DNA of 64,000 bases from an uncultured Saprospiraceae bacterium (GTDB lineage: Bacteria > Bacteroidota > Bacteroidia > Chitinophagales > Saprospiraceae). Positions 7,593-16,067 of the stretch are shown piece by piece. Numbering within the stretch: position 1 is the stretch's first letter; each line of letters begins with the position of its first letter. The stretch lies in assembly GCA_937139495.1 (NCBI GenBank), contig CAKZQC010000020.1, positions 1 through 64,000 of the forward strand. Reading direction: 5' to 3'. A program made the position numbers and the translations under genes. The notes below the pieces were generated by a model. It worked only from the letters and a program-made list of their open reading frames with translations, did not search any database and had not been told where the DNA came from.

Positions 7593-8702
7593 TTATCCAA
7601 AATCTTTAGATGTTTTTACAATAGAAGTAGGCTGCATCATTTCGTTTCTGATGGTCATTTGACGAAGCATATTTTTGGCAATATCCTCAAATGCTTTGCG
7701 TGTCAAGTCGTCATCGCCCCAAGCGGCAGGTTTGCCCTCGTCGCCGCCTTCTCGTATGCCTTGTACGATAGGTACTTGACCAAGTAGAACAGTATTGGCT
7801 TCTTTTGCCAATCGCTTACCTGCACCTTCTCCAAATATATAATACTTATTGTCAGGCAACTCTTTGGGTGTAAACCAAGCCATGTTTTCTACTACGCCCA
7901 ATATTGGTACGTTGATATTTTCGAGTCGAAACATATTCATGCCTTTGAGTGCATCGGCATAAGCTACTTGCTGTGGAGTAGTCACCATTACAACACCCGT
8001 GATAGGTACGGTTTGTATTAGCGTCAGTTGTACGTCGCCAGTGCCTGGAGGCAAATCCAAAATCAAGCAATCTAGCTTGGGCCAAAGGCAGTCTTGAAAA
8101 AACTGTTTGACAATACCACCTAATCTAGGACCACGTAATACTACGGCTTGATCAGGTTCTATAATATAACCAACAGACATCGTTGGGATACCAAATTGTT
8201 CGATAGGAATTAGTTTGGCTTTGCCTTGTACATCTCTAATGGCAGGCTTCTGTCCAGCCAAGCCCATCATGGTCGGCACCGAAGGGCCGTACAGATCTAA
8301 ATCTAAAATACCAACCGCTAGTCCCATTTTTTGTAGGCTGAGTGCCAAATTAACGGCTACGGTTGATTTGCCTACGCCACCTTTGCCAGAAGCAACGGCG
8401 ATCACATTTTTGATATGTGGAATCGGGTTATTGGGTGTATTGGCGGTTTTGTCGCCACCTGCAGCCTTGGCATGTACGTGGACTTCTGCATCAGGATAAA
8501 CGGAATTGACCGCTCCAATACAAGCAAAAGTCAATTGATTTTTGATAGGTGACTTGACCGAAGGTACGATTATGGTGAAACTAATATCGTTACCTTTTAC
8601 TTCTAGGTCTTCTACCATTTTGGCAGTTAGTATATCTTGTCCTGTATTAGGATCTTGAACCGTTCGTAGAGCGGTAATGATGGCTTGTTTGTCTATGTTC
8701 AT
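7593..8702 (-). CDS. mrp: Mrp/ApbC-type P-loop ATPase, Fe-S carrier
   Basis: A 369-residue protein: an N-terminal MIP18/DUF59-like domain (about 1-85, with QDPNTGQDI), then the ATPase with deviant Walker A ASGKGGVGKST (near residue 105), LDLDLYGPSVPTMMG, and LIDLPPGTGD. Mrp proteins bind and deliver Fe-S clusters. The CxxC found near the C-terminus in E. coli ApbC is not seen in the equivalent stretch ENMAWFTPKELPDNKYYIFG, which I recall as usual in Bacteroidota. The ATG at 8702 is chosen over a GTG ten codons upstream because the domain starts right after it. It forms a two-gene operon with the Nfu protein. Confidence 0.9.
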   Translation of the reverse strand: MNIDKQAIITALRTVQDPNTGQDILTAKMVEDLEVKGNDISFTIIVPSVKSPIKNQLTFACIGAVNSVYPDAEVHVHAKAAGGDKTANTPNNPIPHIKNVIAVASGKGGVGKSTVAVNLALSLQKMGLAVGILDLDLYGPSVPTMMGLAGQKPAIRDVQGKAKLIPIEQFGIPTMSVGYIIEPDQAVVLRGPRLGGIVKQFFQDCLWPKLDCLILDLPPGTGDVQLTLIQTVPITGVVMVTTPQQVAYADALKGMNMFRLENINVPILGVVENMAWFTPKELPDNKYYIFGEGAGKRLAKEANTVLLGQVPIVQGIREGGDEGKPAAWGDDDLTRKAFEDIAKNMLRQMTIRNEMMQPTSIVKTSKDFG

Positions 8703-8835
8703 TGTTCTATAATATCTGTTAGCAATTAGCACAAATTAGGAGGTGTGAATACCATTCAATTCATGATAATAGCTATTATTTGAGTAGGAATGTAAAGATA
8801 CAAATTTATAATTAGATTTGAATAAGAATTCTGTG

Positions 8836-8843
8836 TACCTTTG
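8836..8843 (+). promoter_or_regulatory. Candidate promoter for the DEAD-box helicase
   Basis: TACCTTTG fits the -7 consensus TAnnTTTG, with a TTTG 15 bases upstream at 8817-8820 (slightly short spacing). The predicted start leaves a leader of about 140 bases before the helicase ATG. Confidence 0.45.
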
Positions 8844-8857
8844 TGCTAGTAATCAAG

Positions 8858-8881
8858 AGAGGTGGTTGTGCTACTACCTCT
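8858..8881 (+). promoter_or_regulatory. Hairpin in the helicase leader
   Basis: AGAGGTGGT and ACTACCTCT pair (with one G-U) around a 6-base loop. It lies inside the predicted 5' untranslated leader of the DEAD-box gene and lacks a T-run, so it may regulate rather than terminate. Confidence 0.35.
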
Positions 8882-8988
8882 GTACAGGGAAAACAATGTT
8901 AGCTCTGCACTTCAATAGAGTCGTATATTAAACGACTACTTACTAGTACTACTTAATTTAAAGAATACCTTGTTATACAATACGAATT

Positions 8989-10257
8989 ATGAGATTTGAT
9001 GAATACGAAATAGACAGCCAAATAAAGAACAATTTGGAAGAGATGGGCTTTAAGAGTCCAACGGATATACAATACAAGACAATTCCTTGCATATTGAGGG
9101 GCGAAGATGTGTTGGCAATAGCTCAAACGGGAACGGGCAAGACCGCCGCTTTTGCTATTCCAATTATACACAAAGTACACAGCTACAAAAAAAATGCTCG
9201 TCGTGTAGATGGTATCAAGTGTTTGGTGATGGTGCCAACACATGAGCTGGCGAGACAGATTACGACGGTTATCAACGACCTCTCGCAAGAAACCTTAGTT
9301 ACCGCTATGGCAATGTATGGAGGGGTAGATCAAGCCCCTCAAATTGCTCAACTAGAAGAAGGGGCGGATATATTGGTGACGACTCCTGGTCGAATGTTCG
9401 ATTTGCACCATCAAGGTCATTTGCGATTGCATCGCATCGAAATACTGGTGCTAGATGAAGCGGATCATATGTTGGATATGGGTTTTATCAAGGATATTAG
9501 AGATGTTCTTCGACACTTGCCCAAACGCAGACAAACGCTCTTCTTTTCGGCAACAATCAATAAAAAAATTAAGAAAACAGCGTATTCTTTGATTAAAAGT
9601 AGTGCGATTAGAATACAAATATCTCCCAATAACCCGATTGCGAGAAGCGTTTACCACCAAGTTGCTTTTATCGAAATGGAAGACAAACGTTTCTTTTTGG
9701 AGCGCTTGTACAGAGAGAACAAAAAAGCAAAAATATTGGTATTTGTTCGTACTCGGGTGCGTGCCGAGCGAGTCAAAGCTGCTATGGAACGTGTCGGTAT
9801 AGACGCCTTGGCGATACATGGCGAGAAGGATCAGAAAGTGAGAACAGCTATCTTGAATCAATTCAGAGAAAACCAAGTGCGTATATTGGTGGCTACTGAT
9901 GTATCGGCAAGAGGAATAGATATTCCTGATGTGACGCACGTCGTCAATTATGATATGCCTGAGCCGTCCGAAAACTATGTACACCGAGTAGGGCGTACAG
10001 GGCGTGGTATGCGAAAAGGGTATGCCATTTCTTTTTGTGCTTACGAAGAAGAATTGGTACTCAAAGAGATTGAAGAGTACTTAGGGCAGACGATTGAACG
10101 CCTGCATATTGACGATACAGAGTATCAGCATATTGTAGATGTAACCAAAGATACAAAAGGGGTTAGCTGGAAAAAAATGGCAGAATTGGAAATCAAAAAA
10201 GCCGAAGAAGACAAACGGAAATACAGCAAAAAGCCAAACAAGAAAAAGAAAAAATAA
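8989..10257 (+). CDS. DEAD-box ATP-dependent RNA helicase
   Basis: A 422-residue SF2 helicase with the full motif set: Q motif (GFKSPTDIQ), AQTGTGKT, PTHELARQ, TPGR, DEAD in VLDEADHMLDMGF, SAT, FVRTR, ARGIDIP and HRVGRTGRG. The C-terminus is short and lysine-rich (KYSKKPNKKKKK), which may bind RNA non-specifically. Such helicases remodel RNA in ribosome assembly or mRNA decay, often more in the cold; the RhlE/DeaD subgroup cannot be settled by eye. It has its own promoter candidate, a roughly 140-base leader with a hairpin, and a perfect terminator, so it is monocistronic. Confidence 0.93.
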   Translation: MRFDEYEIDSQIKNNLEEMGFKSPTDIQYKTIPCILRGEDVLAIAQTGTGKTAAFAIPIIHKVHSYKKNARRVDGIKCLVMVPTHELARQITTVINDLSQETLVTAMAMYGGVDQAPQIAQLEEGADILVTTPGRMFDLHHQGHLRLHRIEILVLDEADHMLDMGFIKDIRDVLRHLPKRRQTLFFSATINKKIKKTAYSLIKSSAIRIQISPNNPIARSVYHQVAFIEMEDKRFFLERLYRENKKAKILVFVRTRVRAERVKAAMERVGIDALAIHGEKDQKVRTAILNQFRENQVRILVATDVSARGIDIPDVTHVVNYDMPEPSENYVHRVGRTGRGMRKGYAISFCAYEEELVLKEIEEYLGQTIERLHIDDTEYQHIVDVTKDTKGVSWKKMAELEIKKAEEDKRKYSKKPNKKKKK

Positions 10258-10267
10258 TGTCTAATAA

Positions 10268-10306
10268 GAAGCGGCTATTACGAATCAATTCGTAATAGCC
10301 GCTTTT
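10268..10306. terminator. Bidirectional terminator after the helicase
   Basis: Perfect 16-bp hairpin AAGCGGCTATTACGAA / TTCGTAATAGCCGCTT with a 4-base loop, followed by TTTTCTTT. It lies between the helicase and the convergent small membrane gene and can serve both. Confidence 0.88.
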
Positions 10307-10327
10307 CTTTATGAGGTATAATAGTAC

Positions 10328-10543
10328 TTATTCTTTTTTCCAACGGGCTTCAAAGTTGTCAATCACTTTCGTCCAGAATGGAATAAGTATATAGACCATT
10401 GTAGGAACCAGTATGATTGTCAATATAAAAGTACGAATATAAACAGGGTAGGGAGTCAAGTAGGATAGGCAGAAAATATTGACCAGTGTAATCAGAGGAT
10501 AAATACTAATCCAAACAATCAATACTGTTTTTAATTTTTTCAT
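10328..10543 (-). CDS. Small two-helix membrane protein
   Basis: A 71-residue protein starting at the ATG at 10541-10543 (MKKLKTVLIVW). Two hydrophobic helices, about residues 5-28 and 36-60, are separated by YLTPYPVYIR, and the tail is charged (FEARWKKE). The pattern (SIYPLITL near the start, then P-x-P-V-x-I-R-T and V-P-x-M-V-Y) reminds me of the membrane tail found on some antibiotic-biosynthesis-monooxygenase-like proteins (COG3224), here as a stand-alone unit; that is recollection, not a search. A longer in-frame extension upstream enters a repeat element and is not favoured. Confidence 0.6.
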   Translation of the reverse strand: MKKLKTVLIVWISIYPLITLVNIFCLSYLTPYPVYIRTFILTIILVPTMVYILIPFWTKVIDNFEARWKKE

Positions 10544-10557
10544 TCTTTTTAACTTTA

Positions 10558-10736
10558 GAAGTTGTTTAATGAGTCGTGATAAAATGATTGATAATTGCTT
10601 GTATGAACAAGTTAACCTGCAAGGCAAATGTGGAGAACAGCAAGCGGGTACAAGACTATTCCCAACTTCACGTAGAGGAGTATTTGGTTTTTAATGATTT
10701 GGCAAGCGATTATTGGCAACTTGTTTAAACAGCTTC
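10558..10736. mobile_element. 179-bp MITE-like element
   Basis: Ends GAAGTTGTTTAA and TTAAACAGCTTC form imperfect terminal inverted repeats and are flanked by TTA on both sides (10555-10557 and 10737-10739), a probable 3-bp target duplication. No credible gene lies inside. A lone copy of the same end (TTTAAACAACTTCTATA) occurs at 40441-40457. Confidence 0.55.
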
Positions 10737-10762
10737 TTAATCTATAATAGACGTAAGTCATA

Positions 10763-12034
10763 CTACTTACAGCCATCTCTACCAAAATAGAGATAGGGAT
10801 AGCTGTCATCTACGTCAGGCAATTTCTTTTTTTGTTCGTCCGTCAGTTGGGCATGTGCCGCTTTGACGTACCATTGAGGATTGTGATAATGCAACATTTT
10901 CATACGCACAAAGATACTACCATTCATTTGGTTGCGTTTGATGCGATGAGCTATTTTTCGGTCTGCAAAATCAATATTGGTATATTTTTGAGTTCGTTTA
11001 GAAATAAAAGTACGTTCGTCCGTGGCAGGGTAAAACTTAAATTCGCCCAGCTTCTCTTCGTCGTACCAATTTCTTTTGCCAACATGGTGATACTTGAACC
11101 CTGGAGCCCAAATCATCGTTACTGGGTCCTGAAAGTACTCAAAACGCTGAATGCCGTCAGGCAACAATTCATTGCAACGTTTCACAAACGCCCTGTTGCC
11201 AATGGTGCGAGGACAAGCGTAAGCATATACATTCTGTACATCGAGTCCGTATGCTTTGAGATAAACACCTGTCACAACAGATAGTGCTGCTCCAAGACTG
11301 TGTCCAGCAATCCATATTTTTTTGTGTTTGGCATCAAATTCTGCCAATGTAGTAACGAGTTGATCCCGAATGAGCTCAAAACTGAGCCAAAACCCTGTAT
11401 GTATTTTGGTGCCAACCAATGCACCGCCTGCCTTCATTTGACTAATTCTAAAGTCAGTGCCAACCCATTCTGCCCATTGGCTTTTGCCTACATCGTCGGT
11501 ACCTCTGTACAATATAAAAATGGTTTCGGGAGTGGATACAACCATCAATTCGGGGTCTAGTCCTCGCTCGTACTTAAACCCAAAAAATCGAGCATCGCTC
11601 GTGTAAGTTTGTTGGATATACTTGAATTGTGTATGCTTATCACCAGTGCTATCCAAAGCGTCTTTTTGAGGTTCTGCTTCACGCTCTAGCGGATATTGAA
11701 AACAATGCTGGAAGCGCTGCACAAAACTATTTTCAAAAGTAGAGTCATGTATGGCACAATTTTCTTTAATCCAGTCCGATGAAGGAATCGTATCAACTGA
11801 TTTGTAGCCGTTTTGTACATAACGCAACTGATAATCCAGTCGCTCCAAGTACATCATCTCTGTCATTTTTGCCAACAAAAAAGCATTGACAGGACTAACT
11901 CCAGTAGCATTGTTTTCAAAATATTGGAAGCACTTTTTTTCGGATTCGGGAGGTTCAAAATCATAGATATTTTGAGCTAAAAGGTTATAAGAAACAAGAA
12001 TAACTAAAACAGTAACTAAAGTGCAACGAAACAT
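10763..12034 (-). CDS. Secreted class 3 lipase (alpha/beta hydrolase)
   Basis: A 423-residue protein with a signal peptide of about 20 residues ending NLLAQ. The lipase class 3 core shows the oxyanion segment ILYRGTDD and the nucleophile elbow IAGHSLGAAL (near residue 245), followed by YAYACPRTIGN, which in this family precedes the catalytic Asp, and a late His in the PGFKYHHVG region. It probably hydrolyses lipid esters outside the inner membrane. The ATG at 12034 is chosen because the signal peptide begins there; an upstream in-frame ATG would add 17 residues before it. It is a single gene upstream of the 179-bp repeat. Confidence 0.85.
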   Translation of the reverse strand: MFRCTLVTVLVILVSYNLLAQNIYDFEPPESEKKCFQYFENNATGVSPVNAFLLAKMTEMMYLERLDYQLRYVQNGYKSVDTIPSSDWIKENCAIHDSTFENSFVQRFQHCFQYPLEREAEPQKDALDSTGDKHTQFKYIQQTYTSDARFFGFKYERGLDPELMVVSTPETIFILYRGTDDVGKSQWAEWVGTDFRISQMKAGGALVGTKIHTGFWLSFELIRDQLVTTLAEFDAKHKKIWIAGHSLGAALSVVTGVYLKAYGLDVQNVYAYACPRTIGNRAFVKRCNELLPDGIQRFEYFQDPVTMIWAPGFKYHHVGKRNWYDEEKLGEFKFYPATDERTFISKRTQKYTNIDFADRKIAHRIKRNQMNGSIFVRMKMLHYHNPQWYVKAAHAQLTDEQKKKLPDVDDSYPYLYFGRDGCK

Positions 12035-12110
12035 ATTAACGGAATTGATAACTTTTTTTATGATAAAATACAAATTGCCACCCACATAAATTACACCAAA
12101 TAACTTCTAT

Positions 12111-12153
12111 AAGAAAGCCATCTCAATTGCAAACAATTGAGATGGCTTTCTTA
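12111..12153 (-). terminator. Terminator after the DUF2795 gene
   Basis: A 19-bp hairpin, AAGAAAGCCATCTCAATTG / CAATTGAGATGGCTTTCTT, with a 4-base loop. It follows the DUF2795 gene on the minus strand and separates it from the lipase gene. Confidence 0.8.
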
Positions 12154-12194
12154 AGATAAAAGGCACTACTAAAAAGAGTGCTAGTTAGTTTTGT

Positions 12195-12416
12195 TTAGTA
12201 TTCATCTTCAGGGAAGAAAAAATCACTTTTGGTAGGAAAATCTGCCCAAATGTCTTCTATCCCTTCATACAATTCTCCTTCATCTTCTAGTTGTTGCAAG
12301 TTTTCGATTACTTCGATTGGTGCACCCGAACGGATAGCATAATCAATCAATTCATCACGTGTAGCAGGCCAAGGAGCATCTTGTAGGTGCGAAGCTAATT
12401 CTAGTGTCCAATACAT
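12195..12416 (-). CDS. DUF2795 family protein
   Basis: A 73-residue acidic protein starting MYWTLELASHLQDAPWPAT. The core (ATRDELIDYAIRSGAP, EVIENLQQLEDEGELYE, the FPTKSDFFFPEDEY tail) matches what I recall of the short, strongly conserved DUF2795 proteins of Bacteroidota. Function is unknown; some relatives in other bacteria are small regulators. The ATG at 12416 is preferred over one seven codons upstream because family members begin MYWTLEL. It is preceded by about 270 gene-free AT-rich bases (12417-12684) in which nothing else is seen. Confidence 0.8.
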   Translation of the reverse strand: MYWTLELASHLQDAPWPATRDELIDYAIRSGAPIEVIENLQQLEDEGELYEGIEDIWADFPTKSDFFFPEDEY

Positions 12417-12684
12417 AATATTTAGTTTTTTATACAAACAATTGTGTCATAGGCAATTAGCCGTTTGACTGAAATAGTTTTTTTGTTAATGTTAGTAGTT
12501 GATTTGCTTAAAAGCGTGCAAAAGTAAAAATTAAAAGGGAAACTTATCTTTTTTTGGTGAAAAAACAATAAAGTATTTTGCAGCATGCTCTTATTATACA
12601 TCCCTAATATTGTTGCTAACACCAATTTTTGAAAAAAAGTTATAGTGAATTGCTTTTTTTTAATCAAAAGAAAAAATAATATGC

Positions 12685-14004
12685 TTATTGACGGTTGATA
12701 CCTGCTTTGTAAGTGCGCAAACAACGTTCTCGTGCTTCTTTGTGGTCCACAATAGGGGCAGTATATTGGTCAGTACCAAATTCGGGTACCCACTTTTTTA
12801 CATATTTTTGTTGTTTATCAAATTTTTGGAGTTGCGAACTAGGGTTGAATATTCGGAAATAAGGAGCAGCATCAGTGCCACAACCTGCTGCCCATTGCCA
12901 GCCTCCATTGTTGCTCGCCAAGTCATAATCCAATAGTTTTTCGGCAAAATAAGCCTCACCCCAACGCCAATCAATCAAAAGGTGTTTGCACAAAAAACTA
13001 GCGACAACCATACGTACTCGATTGTGCATATAACCCGACTCGTTGAGTTGGCGCATTCCTGCATCTACCAGCGGATAACCTGTTTTGCCGACTTTCCACA
13101 ATTCAAATTCTTTTTCGTTATTTCGCCAATCAATGTAATCGTATTTCTCACGGAAACTATGATCAACTACTTTTGGATGATTCGCTAAAATCATGGCATA
13201 AAAATCTCTCCAGATTAATTCATTCAGAAAAGTAGCATTCAACTTTTGTGCTTTTTTTACCTTTTGGCGAATACTAATCGTGCCGAACCGAAAGTGCAAC
13301 CCTAAGCGAGAAGTACCCTCTAGTGCAGGAAAATCACGTGTTTCGTCGTAGTGCTTAATGAGTTTTTGAGTTACTTTTGTATCAGGAAACTGGATAGTGG
13401 TATTCCGTTCAAAACCTATAGCTTGTAAAGTAGGAAGTGTCAAAGCCGTATTTTGGGAGAAGTTAGCTGCTAGTTTTTGAATAGCATAATGCTCCAATGT
13501 TTCGGTTTCTTTTTCGGCCAAGCGAGCTTTCCAAACTTTAGAATAGGGTGTGAACACCGTGTAAGGGCTACCGTCTTTTTTGCAAACTTCTAAATTTTCA
13601 AAGATGACTTGGTCTTTGAACCCATAAAAATCGACTTGCTGTGCGGCGGCTAATTCTGCCACTGCTTTATCCCTTTTTTGGGCATAAGGTTCATAATCTT
13701 TATTGCAATAAATTGCTTGAATGGGTGTACTTTTTAAGATTTTTTTCCAAACCTCAATAGGCTTGCCGTGCTCAATCAATAATCCAGCACCTAATTCTTG
13801 CAATTGTTGATGTATGGTGCTCAAAGTATCGTGTATAAACGTAACTCGGGCATCTTTTTTATCGACCAAGTCATCGAGTATCTCCGTATCGAATATAAAA
13901 ATACATTGCACGGAAGTGCTCGCCTTCAGGGCTTGGTATAGTCCATGATTGTCGTCCAATCTTAAATCTCTTCGTAACCAAAAATAGGTCGTTTTGTCTG
14001 CCAT
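12685..14004 (-). CDS. phr: Deoxyribodipyrimidine photolyase / cryptochrome family
   Basis: A 439-residue flavoprotein. The N-terminal alpha/beta photolyase domain (about 1-130) begins TYFWLRRDLRLDDNHGL. The C-terminal FAD-binding domain has the FGTISIRQ, WRDFYAMI, KTGYPLVDAGMRQL, MHNRVRM and WQWAAGCGTDAAPYFRIFNP segments. This is the class I CPD photolyase pattern, splitting UV-induced cyclobutane dimers with visible light. The length is slightly short but complete, with no missing motif seen. It is monocistronic, with gene-free flanks on both sides. Confidence 0.93.
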   Translation of the reverse strand: MADKTTYFWLRRDLRLDDNHGLYQALKASTSVQCIFIFDTEILDDLVDKKDARVTFIHDTLSTIHQQLQELGAGLLIEHGKPIEVWKKILKSTPIQAIYCNKDYEPYAQKRDKAVAELAAAQQVDFYGFKDQVIFENLEVCKKDGSPYTVFTPYSKVWKARLAEKETETLEHYAIQKLAANFSQNTALTLPTLQAIGFERNTTIQFPDTKVTQKLIKHYDETRDFPALEGTSRLGLHFRFGTISIRQKVKKAQKLNATFLNELIWRDFYAMILANHPKVVDHSFREKYDYIDWRNNEKEFELWKVGKTGYPLVDAGMRQLNESGYMHNRVRMVVASFLCKHLLIDWRWGEAYFAEKLLDYDLASNNGGWQWAAGCGTDAAPYFRIFNPSSQLQKFDKQQKYVKKWVPEFGTDQYTAPIVDHKEARERCLRTYKAGINRQ

Positions 14005-14105
14005 ATTGTTCTGTGCTTAGGTGCTTCCAAATATATATAACACGAAAAATGCAGCTCTGTTTGAAAAGTGAAATCTATTTTTTGAAAAAAAGTCTAGCAA
14101 GGGGA

Positions 14106-14966
14106 TTACAATTTCGCAATTTGCTCCTCTGTCAATCCAGTTGCGGCGATGATGATATCAACTGCTATTTTATTTTTTTTAAGTTGCTTAGCAACTTCTA
14201 TGTTTCTTTCTTCACGCCCTTCCTCGCGCCCCTCTTCACGTCCTTCCTCGCGCCCTTCCTCGCGAGAGGTGTCCACTACATTTTTAATATCTCTATAATA
14301 TTTCAAACTATTTTGATAGGCTTGTCGTTCGGTGGGGTTAAATTTGGCAATTTCGGCAATCTTAAATAGTTTTTTGAAAATGCGCTCTTGCAGTTGCACG
14401 GGCAATTCGTCCAACAAGGCGAGGTGCTTGAATACATAGAGCCATTTGTCGAGTTTCGTCTCCAACTCTTCGAGTGTCTTTGTGAATTTGGGCAACTCGA
14501 TATATACAAACTGTAGCTTATCATAAAAGGTCTCGCCTTTTTGATTTTTTAGATCTACTCGGTGAATCAAAGCAGGATCGTGGCGATGATCTTCAAACAC
14601 GAAATCTAATATTCCGACAGAATAAACAGGATCTAAACGAAAATTCCATTCCTTTTTTTTCGCTTGTTGTTGTATCGGAAAAGAAGCATAGTAAACGCTT
14701 CTATCTTTAAAGTAGTTTTGTTTTGCTTTTTGCATTTCTACAATAAATCGTTCGCCATTTTCGCCTATACAATACAAGTCAAAAATAGCTTTTCTATCTA
14801 TTTTTGTTTGTCCAACATGTTCATTACTTGAGTAATTTAAGTTTACTATTTTTTTGTCTAGCAAAGCATTCAAAAAGTCGATTAATAATTCCTTATTTGG
14901 TTCTGTACCAAATAGCTTTTTGAAACCAAAATCGGTCAGTGGGTTAACATATCTATCGTATAACAT
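14106..14966 (-). CDS. Rpn-family PD-(D/E)XK nuclease/transposase-like protein
   Basis: A 286-residue protein of the Rpn (recombination-promoting nuclease, YhgA-like) family. The N-terminus NPLTDFGFKKLFG is the family signature. The nuclease core shows D63 in IFDLYCIGENGERF and the ExQ pair in IVEMQK (E77, Q79). Near the C-terminus four REEG units lie in tandem (14208-14264), encoded by 12-bp repeats, followed by a helix ending LTEEQIAKL. Rpn proteins have been tied to RecA-independent DNA transfer and, more recently, to defence. The gene stands alone; no matching transposon ends flank it. Confidence 0.88.
   Translation of the reverse strand: MLYDRYVNPLTDFGFKKLFGTEPNKELLIDFLNALLDKKIVNLNYSSNEHVGQTKIDRKAIFDLYCIGENGERFIVEMQKAKQNYFKDRSVYYASFPIQQQAKKKEWNFRLDPVYSVGILDFVFEDHRHDPALIHRVDLKNQKGETFYDKLQFVYIELPKFTKTLEELETKLDKWLYVFKHLALLDELPVQLQERIFKKLFKIAEIAKFNPTERQAYQNSLKYYRDIKNVVDTSREEGREEGREEGREEGREERNIEVAKQLKKNKIAVDIIIAATGLTEEQIAKL
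14208..14264 (-). repeat. In-frame 12-bp tandem repeat inside the Rpn gene
   Basis: About four and a half copies of a 12-base unit (CGCGAGGAAGGG with silent variants CGTGAAGAGGGG) encode REEG repeats. Gain or loss of a unit keeps the frame and changes the linker length. Confidence 0.8.
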
Positions 14967-15123
14967 AGTGTATCATTTTTATTTCTACAAAAATACATTT
15001 TTTTTGACTATTAATACCTCCATAGGCTCAAATATTAGACATGCTCTAATTGGAATATATTCTGCTAAGTAGCCGTGCTAAAAATAGACCATCATTCTAC
15101 ATTAACTTATTTTTCACGGCTAC

Positions 15124-15925
15124 TTACTTCAGTTGTATATGAATATGATCGTCATGGCGGACAGCACGACAGCCGTGATAGCGAATGCGTTTGTGTCGAA
15201 GCCCTAAGCGGTCTTGCAAGTGTGGTTCCACAAAAAGTTTGCCTATTTGTGACTGTTCAAGTACTGTTTTTATCAGTTTTTGGGTGCCTCGCTCCGAAAA
15301 AATAAGCTCTGGGTTGATACTACCCAATGTTAAGTATTTGGGGTAATCATATTGCCAATAACCATTATCAAGACAATATTTGATTTGGTCTTTTTCGCCA
15401 GTCTTAGGCGGTTCAAAATGACCGTAACCACTACGAGAACGTTGTCGGTCGGTTAGTACGCCTGTTTTGGTTTCGTAAATCAAGCTCAAGTCAATTTTTT
15501 TGCCATCTTTGTGGCTCAAATGTGGAAGTAAAGGGAAGCCATTGATAAACGGAAAGTTAGCATCTAAATACCGAATATCAACACCACTATTTTTCAAATC
15601 TTTTTCCATTTGTTGCAATACATCATTGAGTGCAGGACGGACATAATTCCTATTCAGGACGACGGTCATATAATTGGTCGGGCGAATACCTTCCGTGTGT
15701 ATTACTTTTTCTCTACCTAAAAGAGGTGCCAAAAAAGGCACAACAAAAAACGTAGCAATGCCATACAGCAGGATAAAGACTAGAGTAGTTTTTAGCTTGA
15801 AATTTCGCTGCCATTTTGGAGCTAACCATTTACTCAACAAGTAGATGATACCTCCAATTTGTGTCAGGACGGTTAAGAAAACAAATAGGAGCGTCGGGAG
15901 AATTATAGATAATGTTTTTTTTCAT
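15124..15925 (-). CDS. Membrane-anchored LAS-type metallopeptidase-like protein, 5' frame broken at A8
   Basis: The main frame (to 15840) encodes a protein whose C-terminal half has LAS-fold peptidase motifs: an H-x6-D motif in LSHKDGKKIDL and HxH in DDHIHIQL at the very end. These fit M15/M74-type murein peptidases, so a cell-wall role is plausible. Upstream, the same frame reads as a transmembrane helix (LPTLLFVFLTVLTQIGGIIY) back to a TGA; an ATG at 15923-15925 followed by eight A (15915-15922) lies one base out of frame. With seven A the ATG would give about 266 residues with two N-terminal helices. In the sequence as given, translation must start at a poor site (such as TTG 15840), or slippage at A8 restores the frame. 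Confidence 0.6.
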
Positions 15926-15980
15926 TGGAGTGGTGATTTTATTGAAGTAATAACCTCTATTATTTCTAGAGAAAAAAAGC

Positions 15981-16034
15981 AAAAAAAATGGAGTGAATAA
16001 TGACCATAATAAATACGATAATTAATCACTCCAT
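15981..16034 (-). terminator. Terminator after speD-speE
   Basis: On the minus strand ATGGAGTGA and TCACTCCAT pair across an AT-rich 29-base loop and are followed by eight T. It lies 34 bases beyond the stop of the polyamine gene. Confidence 0.55.
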
Positions 16035-16067
16035 CAATAAAGTTTATGCTAAACAGTGGTCTATTTA

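Noticed and set aside
9451..9984. A 177-residue reading frame antisense to the DEAD-box helicase
   Set aside because: It lies wholly inside a well-supported gene and shows no motif or start context.
14005..15060. The Rpn-family gene as part of a complete transposon with the TTAGACATGCTCTAA end at 15035
   Set aside because: No matching opposite end or duplication is found on the other side of the gene; the end looks like a solo MITE remnant.
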